This document shows, in pieces, positions 10,862-21,609 of a stretch of DNA of 64,000 bases. The translations under genes were made by a program, and so were the position numbers. The stretch is from assembly GCA_037042915.1 (NCBI GenBank), contig CM073193.1:4402001-4466000 (forward strand), given 5' to 3'. Below the pieces are notes generated by a model that saw only the letters and a program-made list of their open reading frames with translations, ran no database searches and was not told the origin of the DNA. How positions within the stretch are numbered: position 1 is the stretch's first letter; each line of letters begins with the position of its first letter. The stretch is from Auricularia sp. M13. Its lineage: Eukaryota; Basidiomycota; Agaricomycetes; Auriculariales; Auriculariaceae.

Positions 10862-12635
10862 ATGGCCGCACAGACCGAGTCGAACGGTGCGTCATCCACA
10901 AGCCACACTGCGCGCCGCTCAGGCTGACGGCCGTGCAGGCTCTGGCACTATACCTGCGCCCACCCAGAACGCCATTGCTGCTGTACAGAACGACGATGCC
11001 GGCGATAATAGCAGCTGGGCTCGTAATGGAGCTCGTGAAGACGGTGGTCGGTATGGTCATCAGGGACGGAGCGGACAAGACCTCGCAGACGCCAGCGAAG
11101 CGTCCAACGCAGCGCAGGGGAAGGCCGCCAGCTCCAGCAGCAACCAGAAGGACAAGCGGCGGCCGAACGCGCGGCGGGCGAGCACGATGTCGAGCGTCAA
11201 GGTCAAGGCGAACGTCAAGGCGAAGGCCACGGTCAATCTGAACATCAACCTCAACATCGGCCAGCCGCAAAAGAAGCGGTCGTTGTGGTGAACCAGGCCA
11301 ACGACGACGACTCGGACGACGAGCCGCCCGCGAGCGAGGACGGCGACGCTGACCACGGCGACTTTCTCGAGGAATTGCCAGACGACACGCCCGTGCGTGC
11401 GCGTTCCCTCGACACGTTCGGTATTCTCACCGCTTACAGGAGCTCGAGCTTGTGCATTGTCGCCTCTCCTCCTGCACCACGCTTCATCTACCCCGATTCG
11501 GGCCTTACCTCAAACGCCTCTGTCTGCGTCAGAACCACATCTCCGTGCTCGACCCCGAAGACTGGGAGGCGCTCTCTGAGCTCGAAGAGCTCGACCTCTA
11601 TGACAACCAATTGAAGACGGTCGGTGACGCGCTGAAGAATGCTACCAAACTGGAGTACGTCTGCTTCGTCATTGCGAACGTTGACCAACAGAGCGCCCGC
11701 AGATCGCTCGACCTCTCGTTCAACCTTCTCCGCGCCATCCCGTCCTCGCTCCCTGCTCAGTCCACCCTCCGCTCTATCTATTTCGTGCAGAACAAGATCG
11801 CTCGTATTGACCACCTCGGCCACTTTTCCGCGCTCAAGACGCTCGAGCTCGGTGGGAATCGCATTCGCGTCGGTCGTCTTCTGATTCCTCATTAACTACC
11901 ATGACTGACTCTGTCCTTAGAAAATCGAGAACCTCGACGGCCTCGAAAACCTTGAGGAGCTCTGGCTCGGCAAGAATAAAATATCCCAACTCGAGGCACA
12001 TCGCTTCCTGCCGAACTCCATTGCCGTGCTCACCATGCTTTCTTGCAGAATCTCGACAAACTGCCGCGGCTGCGCATCCTCTCCATTCAAAGCAACCGCA
12101 TCACCAAGCTCGAGGGGCTGGAGCACCTGACGAATCTCGAGGAGTTCTACATTAGCCACAACGGCCTGGAGCGGCTCGAGGGGCTCGAAAACAACGTGCG
12201 CTATCGTCTCGGCTCTCTCTCTCTATTCAGCGCAGTGTGCTGATGCTGTACACAGCTGAACCTCCGCACGCTGGACGTTGGCGCGAACCGCATCCGCGCG
12301 CTGGAGAATATCGCGCACCTCCGCGCGCTCGAGGAGCTCTGGGTGAGTCGAGCCGTCGAGTCATTCGGGCGCAGCTGCTCATGGGCCCGCCTCGCAGGCG
12401 AATAACAACCTGATCCCGGACCTCGGCGCGCTGGACGCGCAGTGCGGGCCGGAGCGGATGCCCGAGCTGCAGACGGTCTACTTGGAGGGCAACCCCGCGC
12501 AGACGGCCGACATGGCCAACTACAGGCGGAAAGTCATCCTCGCGCTGCCGCAGGTCAAGCAGGTCGATGCTACGTGCGTCCGCTTGCGCTTTTAGTTGTG
12601 TACGAACTGACCGCCGTAGGTATGTGAGGGCGTGA
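10862..12635 (+). CDS. SDS22: SDS22-like leucine-rich-repeat regulator of protein phosphatase 1
   Basis: Binds PP1 and controls its nuclear or mitotic function. Tandem 22-residue LRRs run from about 11440 to 12540: LKRLCLRQNHISVLDPEDWE, LEELDLYDNQLKTVGDAL, LDLSFNLLRAIPSSL, LKTLELGGNRIRKIENLDGL, LEELWLGKNKISQLE, LRILSIQSNRITKLEGLEHL, LEEFYISHNGLERLEGLE, LRTLDVGANRIRALENIAHL. They end in the LRR-cap-like YLEGNPAQTADMANYRRKV and LPQVKQVDATYVRA. At least six short introns. The N-terminal extension is acidic (NQANDDDSDDEPPASEDGD) and preceded by a low-complexity Lys/Gln/His-rich stretch that is open in two frames, so the first exons (10862-10886, then 10939 onward) are the least certain part. Single copy, intact repeats. 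Confidence 0.85.
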
Positions 12636-12810
12636 GCCGTGACCCGGAGCTGCGGTGGACCAGAGAGAGCTCAACTTGTACTGTAATCAAGATCGCTGCA
12701 GACATATAAACGGCTTCTATGCATTTGTAACTCTTAAGCTTGTTCGGAAGGCACCTCAAGCTCAAGCACGGCTGGCTGTCAACGGGGAGCTAGGGGTTTT
12801 GCTGACGGGT

Positions 12811-12990
12811 CTATCCAGGCGGTGGCACATGCAGTGACAAGTGGTACTGCTGCACAAGGAGATGCACATGGGCAAGAAGAAGGTCGACCATATAAATGGT
12901 AAAATAACAAAGCCAGCTGTATTCACAGACCATGCAAGAAAACGGGATGGGAGGACCGGAGGCGGGGCAATACAAGACTAAACGAGACGA
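12811..12990 (+). pseudogene. Relic of the 3' end of a kelch-MYND gene
   Basis: From CCAGGCGGTGGCACATGCAG onward this stretch follows the last intron acceptor, MYND exon and 3' flank of the gene ending at 10393. It lacks about 30-50 bp of the MYND coding part but keeps the downstream flank (compare CACAGACCATGCAA and AATACAAGACTAA here and near 10457-10511). It cannot encode a MYND finger. It lies convergently between SDS22 and the KCH1-like gene. Confidence 0.75.
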
Positions 12991-13149
12991 TGTTGGTGGG
13001 TAGGTCTGGGCGATGCTAGCAAGACGGGGATACGATAGTAGGCAGGCGGGCAGGCGGGCGGGCAAAACGAGCGTAATACTACACAGCGAGCGAGCGGAGC
13101 AGAGCAGGTGGGGTGTGGGCAGATAATCTATGCAGCGTCCGGGCTGGCG

Positions 13150-15183
13150 CTAGTACGCGTTGCCGCCGTACCCGCCGCGCTGGTCGTACCCTCCGCCGTA
13201 CTGCTGGTATTGCTGCTGCTGCGGGTGTTGTGGGTGCTGCCCGCCGTACTGGTCGTAGCCGTCGTATTGCTGCTGCGGATGCTGGTCATACGCGCCGCCG
13301 CCACCGTACTGGTCGTACGCATCGTAGCCGCCTTGCGGCGGCCGCGGCGTCGTGCCGCGCGGCTGGTGGTACGCGTCAGCCGGCTGCGCGCCGCCATATG
13401 GCAGCTGCGGCGTGCCCAGCCGCGGCGGCGCGGCCGGCTGCGGCGTGCCATAGCGCTGCGGCACGCCGCCATCATAGCCGTCGTACATCGAGCCGCCGTC
13501 CTGGCCGTATCCGCCGCCGCCGTACATCGGCATGGGCGGGTAGTCGGACGTGTCGAACTTGCCGTGGCGGCCGGAGTACACGCTGGACTGGTAGTCGGAC
13601 TTGAAGTCGGTGGTGGACTTGCCGTAGATCGTCGCGTCGTCGTCGTCGTCGACCGAGACGTTCGGCAGCGTCGGCTGCGGAAGGCGCGGGCCCACCTTCT
13701 TGTTCTTCAAGTGCGAGAAGTCGCCCAGCGCCTCCTTGCGATCGAGCTCAGCCTGCTCCTGTTGCCGTTGCTTTGCCTTCTTCTTGACAATCTCGGAAAT
13801 ACGCTGTGGTGCTGCATTAGCATTGTGCTTAGAGAATGAGGAACAGATGCTGTGGGATCAAGCAGAATCGCTGCCAGACTCGAGCAGGGCTTTCAGGATT
13901 GTGACCCTGAGCCCTGTGCACGCCCGAGGGCCGGCCTATGCAGCATCAGCAGCAAGTAGCACGAAACCATCCGCTGTTCGCCACTAGCCCCGAATATTAC
14001 GCCCTCGGCGAGCCTGACCAAGCTCTGCAAGGACTCAGGCCGCCAAACACAGGCGATGGACGCACGACCCTAGCCTCAGAATGAGGACATTATTTACCTT
14101 GTCAACTTTGTGGCAGCAGAACTCCTTGAGGTTACCGCGGATGTAGCACAGGAGCGGCACGTAACATATGGCAGCAGCAATGAGGATGAGCAGTGAGCCG
14201 GCAAAGATGATGACGGTGAAGAGCGTGGAGATGAGGAGCAGCGTCGAGACGTAGTTGGACGAGTACTTGTCGAACTTGTCCCAGGGGCCCAGATCCTGCT
14301 TGGAGAGGTAGATGGCGTAGAGCGTAAGAGCGTTGATGACCTGGCGGGGACCGTCGGCCAATAATAGACGCTTCCATTCTGAAGGCGCCAGTGTCAGCGA
14401 TCACAATGGCGGCAACAATGCAGAGTGTACCGACCTTTGAAAGTAAAGAAGACAAAGAAGGCAAAGTTGTCGAGCGTCTTGGTCGAGTCGTTGATGTGCG
14501 CGAAGAAACAGAAATGGTCGTAGGACCCTAAACGAGGCCGGTGCGGTTACTATCGCGTGAGAGCGGGTTTCTCGGAGAACGGTCTACGCACGCAGGCTGT
14601 AGTAGTTGTTCGCCATCACGTTGGTGAAGGCGTAGGAAATGTCGCGACTTGCAATGATCTTCTTGGCCTTGCGCGTTTCGTAGATGAGCTGGAGACGGTC
14701 GGATCAGTTAGTTCTAGGCGTAATCCAACGAGGAGGCGGGCGCGGCGTACGAGGAGGAAGGAAAGGCCAATACAGGAGATGAACAGGTACTTGGCAGTCT
14801 TGAAGGGGATGAAGACGCAGCCGTTCTCTTCAGTCTTGGGGCAGGACTTGAAGATGTCGTTGGACCAGTCGTCGGTAGACAGCATGGTTACGGCCGTGAA
14901 GATATCGGACAGGTAGACGGCGAACGACTTGATGATGAGCACATAGAGGAAGAAGTATCTGGGATTATCGTATCAGACGGGATGCGTAACCAGCCGCCGT
15001 CGCCGTTGATGGGGGGCACGAACCGGAAGCGTATGGAGAACGACTTGGTGTGAAAGTCGCGCACATCAACAAAGTCAAACTGCGCGCCGTCCACGTTAGC
15101 CAGCGCGTCTGGCATCGCTAACAGCAGCGCACCTTGTGGTCTGGGATGACCTCGCGCTTCCACTTGGGACCTGAATGGCACAT
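13150..15183 (-). CDS. KCH1-like low-affinity potassium transporter, membrane protein
   Basis: Starts MCHSGPKWKREVIPDHK. The membrane core has hydrophobic segments around YFFLYVLIIKSFAVYLS, TAKYLFISCIGLSFLL, DNFAFFVFFTFKEWKRLLLA and a long paired segment TLLLISTLFTVIIFAGSLL plus AAAICYVPLLCYI. Conserved family stretches are SRDISYAFTNVMANNYYSLR, DHFCFF and GPRQVINALTLY. The C-terminus is a basic helix (KKKAKQRQQEQAELDRKEAL) and a long tail rich in Tyr, Gly, Gln and Pro with GGYD/QYGG repeats, likely disordered. Kch1 proteins mediate K+ influx during pheromone or calcium signalling in yeasts; that role is family knowledge. Introns are short except one of about 285 bp (roughly 13813-14097). Head-to-head with RBG1 across 220 bp. 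Confidence 0.75.
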
Positions 15184-15403
15184 GGTAGCTGGGGAATGGG
15201 AGGGGGGTCAAGCACGTCGCCCGGGCCAGCGAGAGCCGCGCTTTGGAGGGATTGGGGAGCCGAGCGAGCGTGCGGGTGCGAACGAGCGTCGTGAGAGGAC
15301 CGAGATCGAGTTCCAAGTCCAAGCTGGAGACGGCCTCCCAACTCCGAACGCCCCTCCGCCCACTGCGCGCTTCCACTTCCCCAACTCATTCCCCGCGCCC
15401 ACC

Positions 15404-17117
15404 ATGACGACCGTCCAGAAAATAAAAGAAATCGAAGATGAGATGGTATTATCCTGCGTTATAGCCGCTTCAGATTGACTGAGAACGCACGCAGGCGAGG
15501 AGTATGTCATTATTATTGGCCGTCGGGTCGGCTCTGGAGCTCATGCACTGGCGACTTCAGCGCAGAAAAACAAGGCGACGTCCTACCATCTGGGCCTGCT
15601 CAAGGCGAAGCTCGCCAAGCTCCGCAGAGAGCTCATCTCACCGTCCGGCGGCGGCGGCGGAGGTCAGCGTCACCAGCTCCAGCTCCCATGCAACCGCAAC
15701 TGAACTCAACGCCCACGCGTCCCAGGCGGCGGCCTCGGCTTCGACGTCGCGCGAACGGGCATAGCAACAGTCGGATTCGTCGGCTTCCCTTCAGTGGGCA
15801 AGGTAAGCCAGGCTGGCGGCGACTGCGACAACGTGAAGACTAATGGCGCCGCTGCAGTCGACGCTCATGTCGAAGCTGACGGGCACGCATTCTGAAGTGT
15901 CAGCCATCGACTTCACAACGCTGACGACCGTCCCTGGCACGCTCAAGGTGCATGGCGCCCCTATCCAGATCCTCGACCTGCGTGCGTGCTCTTCTACCAC
16001 GTGTCCCCCGCACGCCCCTCCGCTCACACACACGCGCTGCATTGTAGCTGGTATCATCGAAGGCGCCGCGGACGGCCGCGGTCGTGGTCGCCAAGTCATC
16101 GCTGGTAGCGCACACTCGCTAGCGTGATCTCGAATGTGCTGAAACGATGACGCAGTGGCGCGAACGTGCAATCTGATCTTCATCGTGCTCGACGTGCTCA
16201 AGCCGCTGGGCGACAAGAAGATCATCGAATCCGAACTGGAGGGCTTTGGCATTCGATTGAACAAGCGGCCGCCCAACATCACCGTGCGCAGGAAAGACAA
16301 GGGCGGCATCAGCATAACAAACACCGTCCCGCTCACAAATGTCGACCCGGACGAGATCAAGGCCGTGCTCAGCGAATATAAGGTACTGGCTTCCTCTATC
16401 TCGACGAGCGAAAGTTCGAGCTGACTCCTGTGTGTGGTAAAGTTAGCAAACTGCGACGTGATGATTCGTGAACCCAACTGCACAACGGACGACATCGTCG
16501 ACGTGATCGAAGGCAACCGCATATACATCCCCTGCCTATACGTTCTGAACAAGGTCCCGTCCACCTACGCGTCTTAAACTATCTCCTGACGCCGCTTTGC
16601 AGATTGACGCAATATCCATCGAGGAGCTCGACCTGCTGTGCGCAGTCTCCACGTCCTTACGCTCGCATCCTAAAACGTCTATACAGGTACAAGATCCCAT
16701 ACTCCGTGCCCATATCCTCAAAGGAATGGCTCAACGTGGACGAGCTGATCGAAACGATGTGGTCAGCGCTGGACCTCGTCCGAGTGTGCGTCCCGTCCCT
16801 CGCCACCCCTCTCCCGCTCCTGAACGCACGCTCGCAGATACACAAAACCGCGCGGCCAGGCGCCGGACTACACCCAGCCGGTCGTCCTGAAGCGCGGCCG
16901 CTGCACGATCGAGGACTTCTGCAACGCGCTGCACAAGGAGATCGCCAAACAGCTCAAATAGTGAGTCGCACGGCCGGACGATGCGGGATGGTCGCTGAGC
17001 TCATTGGCGTGCAGTGCGGTGGTGTGGGGCGCGAGCGCGAAGCACCAGCGCGGGCAGAAGGTCGGTCTGGACCATGTGCTCGAGGACGAGGATGTCGTGC
17101 ACATCGTCAAGAAGTAA
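15404..17117 (+). CDS. RBG1: Developmentally regulated GTP-binding protein, DRG1/RBG1 type
   Basis: Translation-associated TRAFAC GTPase. Twelve exons sum to 1107 nt, a 368-residue protein, close to human DRG1 (367). N-terminal helix ending [20 protein letters not shown]; a Gly-rich linker; G1 GFPSVGKST; G2 region AIDFTTLT; G3 [19 protein letters not shown]4 NKID; and a C-terminal TGS domain ending [12 protein letters not shown]. Exon 2 is 7 nt (15495-15501, GCGAGGA) between introns 15446-15494 and 15502-15560. It is required to make the invariant ARTQ and keep frame. Other exons: 15404-15445, 15561-15662, 15726-15802, 15858-15981, 16048-16104, 16156-16382, 16443-16553, 16603-16637, 16687-16785, 16838-16960, 17015-17117. 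Intact. Confidence 0.93.
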
Positions 17118-17179
17118 AGTGTACAAGAAATCTAAGCCTTTTTTCGCACAATCCTCGCCACGCAGCACATGATGGGCGT

Positions 17180-17607
17180 CACTGCTGGGAACCATGATTT
17201 TTCCGAGCTCATGGGATAGGTCACATTTTGCAAGGCTTGGAAAACTCTGTTCAAAATTTCACATTGTGCGAAGCCACAACCATTTGGGCCCTTACCGATG
17301 GCAAAAGTTCAAATTTTCCGAAACTCGGAGAATTGACCCGGATTGTCCGAATCAGGTACAACATTGAATTTTGCGAACCGTAAAAGCCGCCTGAGCCGGA
17401 ATTTTGCGAACACAAACATCCTGTTATGTCCGACGCCGGGAAAATCCCGCGGGCTTCTCCGAGTTTCGGAAAATTTGAACTGCTGCCATCAGTAAGAGCC
17501 CAAATGGTTGTGGCTTTGAAAAATGTGGAATCTTGAACAGAGTTTTCCAAGCCTTGCAAAATTTGACCTATTCCATGAGCTCGGAAAAATCATGGTTCCC
17601 AGCAGTG
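17180..17607. mobile_element. 428-bp CACTA-like foldback MITE
   Basis: Ends are CACTGCTGGGAACCATGATT and its reverse complement, and the two halves are reverse complements for most of their length (about 190 bp each, imperfect). The flanks share CGT at 17177-17179 and 17608-17610, a possible 3-bp target duplication. CACT termini and a 3-bp duplication fit the CACTA/EnSpm group. No coding capacity. It lies about 60 bp past the RBG1 stop and may affect its 3' end. Confidence 0.8.
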
Positions 17608-17866
17608 CGTGTCCCTGTAGTACAAGCTCGTCTATGGAGCGAGAGGCAGCGATATCGACATTCCTTCTTCACATGGAATTTCCGGACCAAGAATGTGTTG
17701 TCGTTCAACGTAAAACGAGTTTGCGCACACATTAACAGCCAGACAGGTCACAGTGCACAGGGCCAGGTGATTGGCATGGTTGAACATTCGATTGAGCGGT
17801 AACAGTACATACTGTAAGGAAATCTGAGCACGTCGTGCGTGAGGCACGTTACATGTGGGTAGGTAG

Positions 17867-20561
17867 CTACGAGTCCGCCCCCGTCCCCGCATCGCGCGGA
17901 GCTTTCGTGACGCGCACGCAGGAGCCAAACCAGAGGCGGTCGCGGACAATCATGTCGATGAAGCCCGCGGCAGTGAGGTCGCGCTCGACATGAGGGAAAG
18001 CCTCAGCCAGCGCGCGCTCCCTCTTGGTCCACTGGAATTTGGCAACGTTCGGCGTGGGCGCGCTGTCCTCGGGCTTGCGCTTGGAGCCGCGAGGGAGGCC
18101 GGCATCCTCGGCGAGTTTCTCGGAGTATAGGACGCAGATAGCGTCGGAGGCGGAAAATAGGCCTGTTCCCGTGGGCTGCGTCGAGCGGGAAAAAGAAGCG
18201 CTCTCGACGGTATAGGCAGTCCGCGGCGACGAGGTGTCGAACATCACGTTGAGATTGGTCTTGTCGCGTTGGTGTAGAAGGATGAGGCGCTGCACCGCGA
18301 TGTGCGCGTGATCCACCTGCATGAAATCGTCATAGAGGTGCCAGGGGACCGAAAGGTAGCGAGCGATATCCTGCACGAGTTCCGCCATGTTGACCAGCTG
18401 TGGGTGAAGTAGTTGTGCGCAGTCAAGGAGGCCGAACAAATAGCCTTTTCGAGCCGACACGTCGTTAGCAGCTTTGCCGAGCATGTTGTTGACGAAAGTA
18501 TTGTAATGCTGGGTGTGTTCCAAAGGAACATCGGCGCCATCGGCATCACATCCTTGCGGACATGCACGAGCAAGTCCCCAGAGAAGAATCCAATAGAGAG
18601 ATTCGACGTCGTGGCGGGGCATGTGGAGAAGTGTCGGGAAATGTGGTTGTCACTCCATCCCGATCCATTTCCTTTTCAGAGACGCTTTGAAGATCAGCGA
18701 TGAAGCGACCGTCGTAGTCCGGGAATGCGCGTCCAAACATCTCCTTGTCGTCTTCGATGGAGCGCAATTTTTTGATCAACTTTCTGAAATAAAGTCGGTC
18801 GTCTATGTAGCTTAGAGCGATCTTGGTCGAGAGCTCGATGGCGGAAAACATCGGAGTTCCCTGTGAACAGTTAGTCCATGCAGGCGGTAGGGATTGCCTG
18901 CATGCTTACCGTGCGTTCTTTGCGATTCTGGTAGTCGGGGCTGTGCAGGATTTTCATGAGCCCGCTGTGGTCCAAGTCGACGAGGAGCGAGCACGGTGGG
19001 CTCTTCTCTCCGTTACTGCAGGTCCATCAGCAATGCAGCATGGAGGGGATAGAATAATGGGAATCGACGTACAGCACGTATTTAGCGGAAGGATAACCGT
19101 CCTCGAGCCAGTCCCCGGTGTCTTTGTGGTGCCATGGATTGCAGAGCAAGTTGAACCAACTGACGTCGCGATGAAGCACGCCACGCCGAAGCAGACGCGA
19201 GTGCGCTGAAAGCAGCGTCAGATGTCACAGACGGGGACGGTGACCTCGTACTCACTGCCAATGGCGTCGAAGATGACGTTCAGGAGGTGGGACGAGCTCT
19301 CGCATTGACTGAGCGGCTGACCCAGACTGGCCAGGTGGATGATCTCCTTGACGCGCCGGACACCCTTCCCTAAGAAATCGTGGCCGATAGCGTTCTCCGG
19401 CCCATCGCGCCGCGAGGATTGGGGCCAGAACCGTGTAAGCCCTGGTAACCACTGAACGTCGGATGGCACGAAGGCCTGCTCGGGGGCTGCGTCGATAATA
19501 GAACCATCGGCAGTCGGGCGGGTGATACCGTGCGCGACCTTCAGCAGCTCGCACTCCTTGAACACCGAACGCGTGTCTTGCCAGGAGATTTTCAGAAAAC
19601 CGGTAGGGTGTGTCTGGTACAATGAAATAAACGCCGAGATGGAAGGATCATCGTCGAGCTGAAATCCAAGCCACGTCATCCGTCCAGGAGCTTGAGAGTT
19701 GCTGTACGGTGCAAGAGTGACGCTCTTGTGTTCGTCCGAACCAGCCGCATGTTCCTGCACCAGCGACAGCGACCAGCGATCATACTCAACCCCATCAGCA
19801 GGAGCGAGGAGGGACAGAGAGGAGTCACGCGTGTTGTGGGAGTGATAGAGGAGAACGATGTGCGCGACCCACCGATCAACGGCGCCGTCTTTCGCCGTTT
19901 CAGAGAGCCAGGCGCCACAAGCATTGAGAGACGAGAGAAAGAGCTCGTTGCCTTGAACCTGGAAGCCGTGGACAGTGTCGAGGTCGACGCGATACCGCTT
20001 GAGAGATGAGAGATACCACAGGAACTGGCCTCTCCGCGAAATGGGATTCGGCTTGCCCTCTCCGATCCCCAGGTTGCGCGCCCACCGCTCCGGCACGCGT
20101 GGCAAAGACGGCTCGGGGAGCTCCAGCGCGGCCTCGAGAACGCGAAGCAGAACCATCTGCGCGAAGAAGTCGGCCTTCGCGGCAACGCCGAGATAGTCTC
20201 CGTCGGGAAACTTGGTGTTCGGTGTGGTGTACACGACAGCAGGGGTCGATTTATCTGTCGAGCGGACCGCGTAGGTGATGTATGCAAGGCTGATAGAATT
20301 GAGCAAGCGTGTAACGGCGTTGTAATCGGTGCCGCGGGCAACGGTGGCCTTCCAGGCGGTGTGGGCCTCGACAACTTTGGCGTCCTCGACGATGTCGGTC
20401 CAAACTGTGGTATTGATCAGGAGCCTGGCCGCGTTGAGGTATTCCGTCTCAGCCGTGGGGCGAAGCGCGTTTTCCTCGACGGCGTATTTCAACTCGCGCT
20501 TCATGTCTTGACGGGCGGCGCGCCTCGACGGCTTGAGCGGTGTTCGGGTAACGGCTGCCAT
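17867..20561 (-). CDS. FunK1-type fungal protein kinase, copy 1, with one frameshift
   Basis: Divergent eukaryotic-kinase-fold family expanded in Agaricomycetes. The long N-terminal lobe starts MAAVTRTPLKPSRRAA at 20561, about 60 bp after a TATA-like TTATATACC. The core has the catalytic loop HRDVSWFNLL, metal-binding DLDHSG in place of DFG, and activation-segment end GTPMFSAIEL; then PRHDVESLYWILLWGLARA and a basic tail with SKRKPEDSAPTPN. Three short introns fall between 19255 and 18855. Near 18640 the frame slips by one base between DGVTTT and FPTLLHMPRHD. No GT-AG intron was found that bridges this, so the copy is probably inactivated or contains a sequence error. Copy 2 is at 34733-37313 in the opposite orientation. 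Confidence 0.8.
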
Positions 20562-21164
20562 CGCCGTCAGTTCGTGGCAGAAAGGATGCAGGTGGGAGAA
20601 AATCGGCTTACAGCGGCGGGTTATATACCAGTTGACGCGTGGTGTGATGGCCCGGATAATGAACTGGAAACGTGGTGCGCGAAGTTCGGGAGAGAGCCGC
20701 GAGCGCGTTTCCAACTCAGCGCTGTCACCATCGGGTCTTTCCGGCTCCCGCCTCATCACAGGTGAACGCGATCTCTCGTCGCTGCCGTTCTCCTCTCCGT
20801 AGAGCACGACCCTGTTGTTCCTCGCGCTCTTCACCGTTGAGCACGTCGTCGGCGTCTCTCGCAGTCATAAAGTAGATCGCAGCATGCCTGTTCCTCGCGT
20901 TTTTACAGCGTAGAGCACGGTTTACCGTTCCCCGTGCTTACGCGTAGAGCACGGCCCGGCCGTTCCTCGCGTCCGCGTTGACTGACACGATGCGTGGGAA
21001 TTCACATTTGCTACAGCCCGAGTTCAAGTCGAAATTTGTTGTACATTTGTGCGTGCAAATAATACGAAAGCCCATTCCATTGACTGGACCTAACGACGCA
21101 AGCGCCTGCGCTGATGAACGATATGGCACCGGGTTCAACTTCAGTACCAAAGCCCAACTGCACG
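20562..21164. other. Intergenic region with short GC-rich repeats
   Basis: Holds the FunK1 TATA-like motif at 20621-20630. Three loose repeats of a unit around GTAGAGCACG and GTTCCTCGCG lie between about 20798 and 20970. No further gene recognised; several ORFs here overlap on both strands and lack family features. Confidence 0.45.
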
Positions 21165-21374
21165 TCATGGTGTGTGCGCTGGGGCAGCGGCGCCCGCCGT
21201 TGTACCCGTGGTCTTTGGGCAGCACGAGCCCAGCGGTCCGGGCGTGCACGAGTTGCCGACGCACAGGCAGCACGCCGCGCCCTGCGGTCCGCGGCGCAGA
21301 ACGGTCGCAGCGGGCGACGCAAGTGACAGTGGCGCTGCGACGAGCAGCGACAAGAGGGCGAGGGCAGTGCGCAT
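21165..21374 (-). CDS. Small secreted cysteine-rich protein, 69 aa
   Basis: Single-exon frame with a clear signal peptide (MRTALALLSLLVAAPLSLAS), then a short mature part with six Cys in the order CC-C-C-CC (CCLCVGNSCTPGPLGSCC) and a Thr/Ala/Pro-rich end. The Cys order is not the C-CC-C-C-CC-C pattern of hydrophobins. Function unknown; candidate small secreted protein. A downstream Cys-containing frame could be an extra exon, but I could not place a convincing splice site. A TTTATAG motif on this strand lies about 150 bp upstream. Confidence 0.5.
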   Translation of the reverse strand: MRTALALLSLLVAAPLSLASPAATVLRRGPQGAACCLCVGNSCTPGPLGSCCPKTTGTTAGAAAPAHTP

Positions 21375-21609
21375 GGTTTGCGGTATGCCAGTTTGAGACT
21401 TCCATGAAGGTGCCTTGCAAGGCCATTTGTACTGATCTAACGCGGGGACGTGCGGGGTCGGCGGAACTCAAGGAGAATTGGCGGGGTCATACGTGGCTTG
21501 GCGGCACGCTCGAGATGCTTGCGCTATAAAGGCCAGAGGGCAGCCGTATCTGCTGACAGCAAGCAGCTATTCTAGGATCCAGCACGCTGGAGGCTCGTCT
21601 GAACATGCA

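Noticed and set aside
13108-13839. 243-aa plus-strand ORF rich in Val, Leu and Arg
   Set aside because: Antisense of the Tyr/Gly/Gln-rich tail of the KCH1-like gene; composition explained by codon complement.
15791-16564. 257-aa minus-strand ORF
   Set aside because: Antisense of RBG1 exons and introns; no recognisable domain.
21522-21530. Plus-strand TATAAAGG as a promoter of a plus-strand gene
   Set aside because: No plausible plus-strand reading frame follows; the sequence downstream is antisense to the F-box gene.
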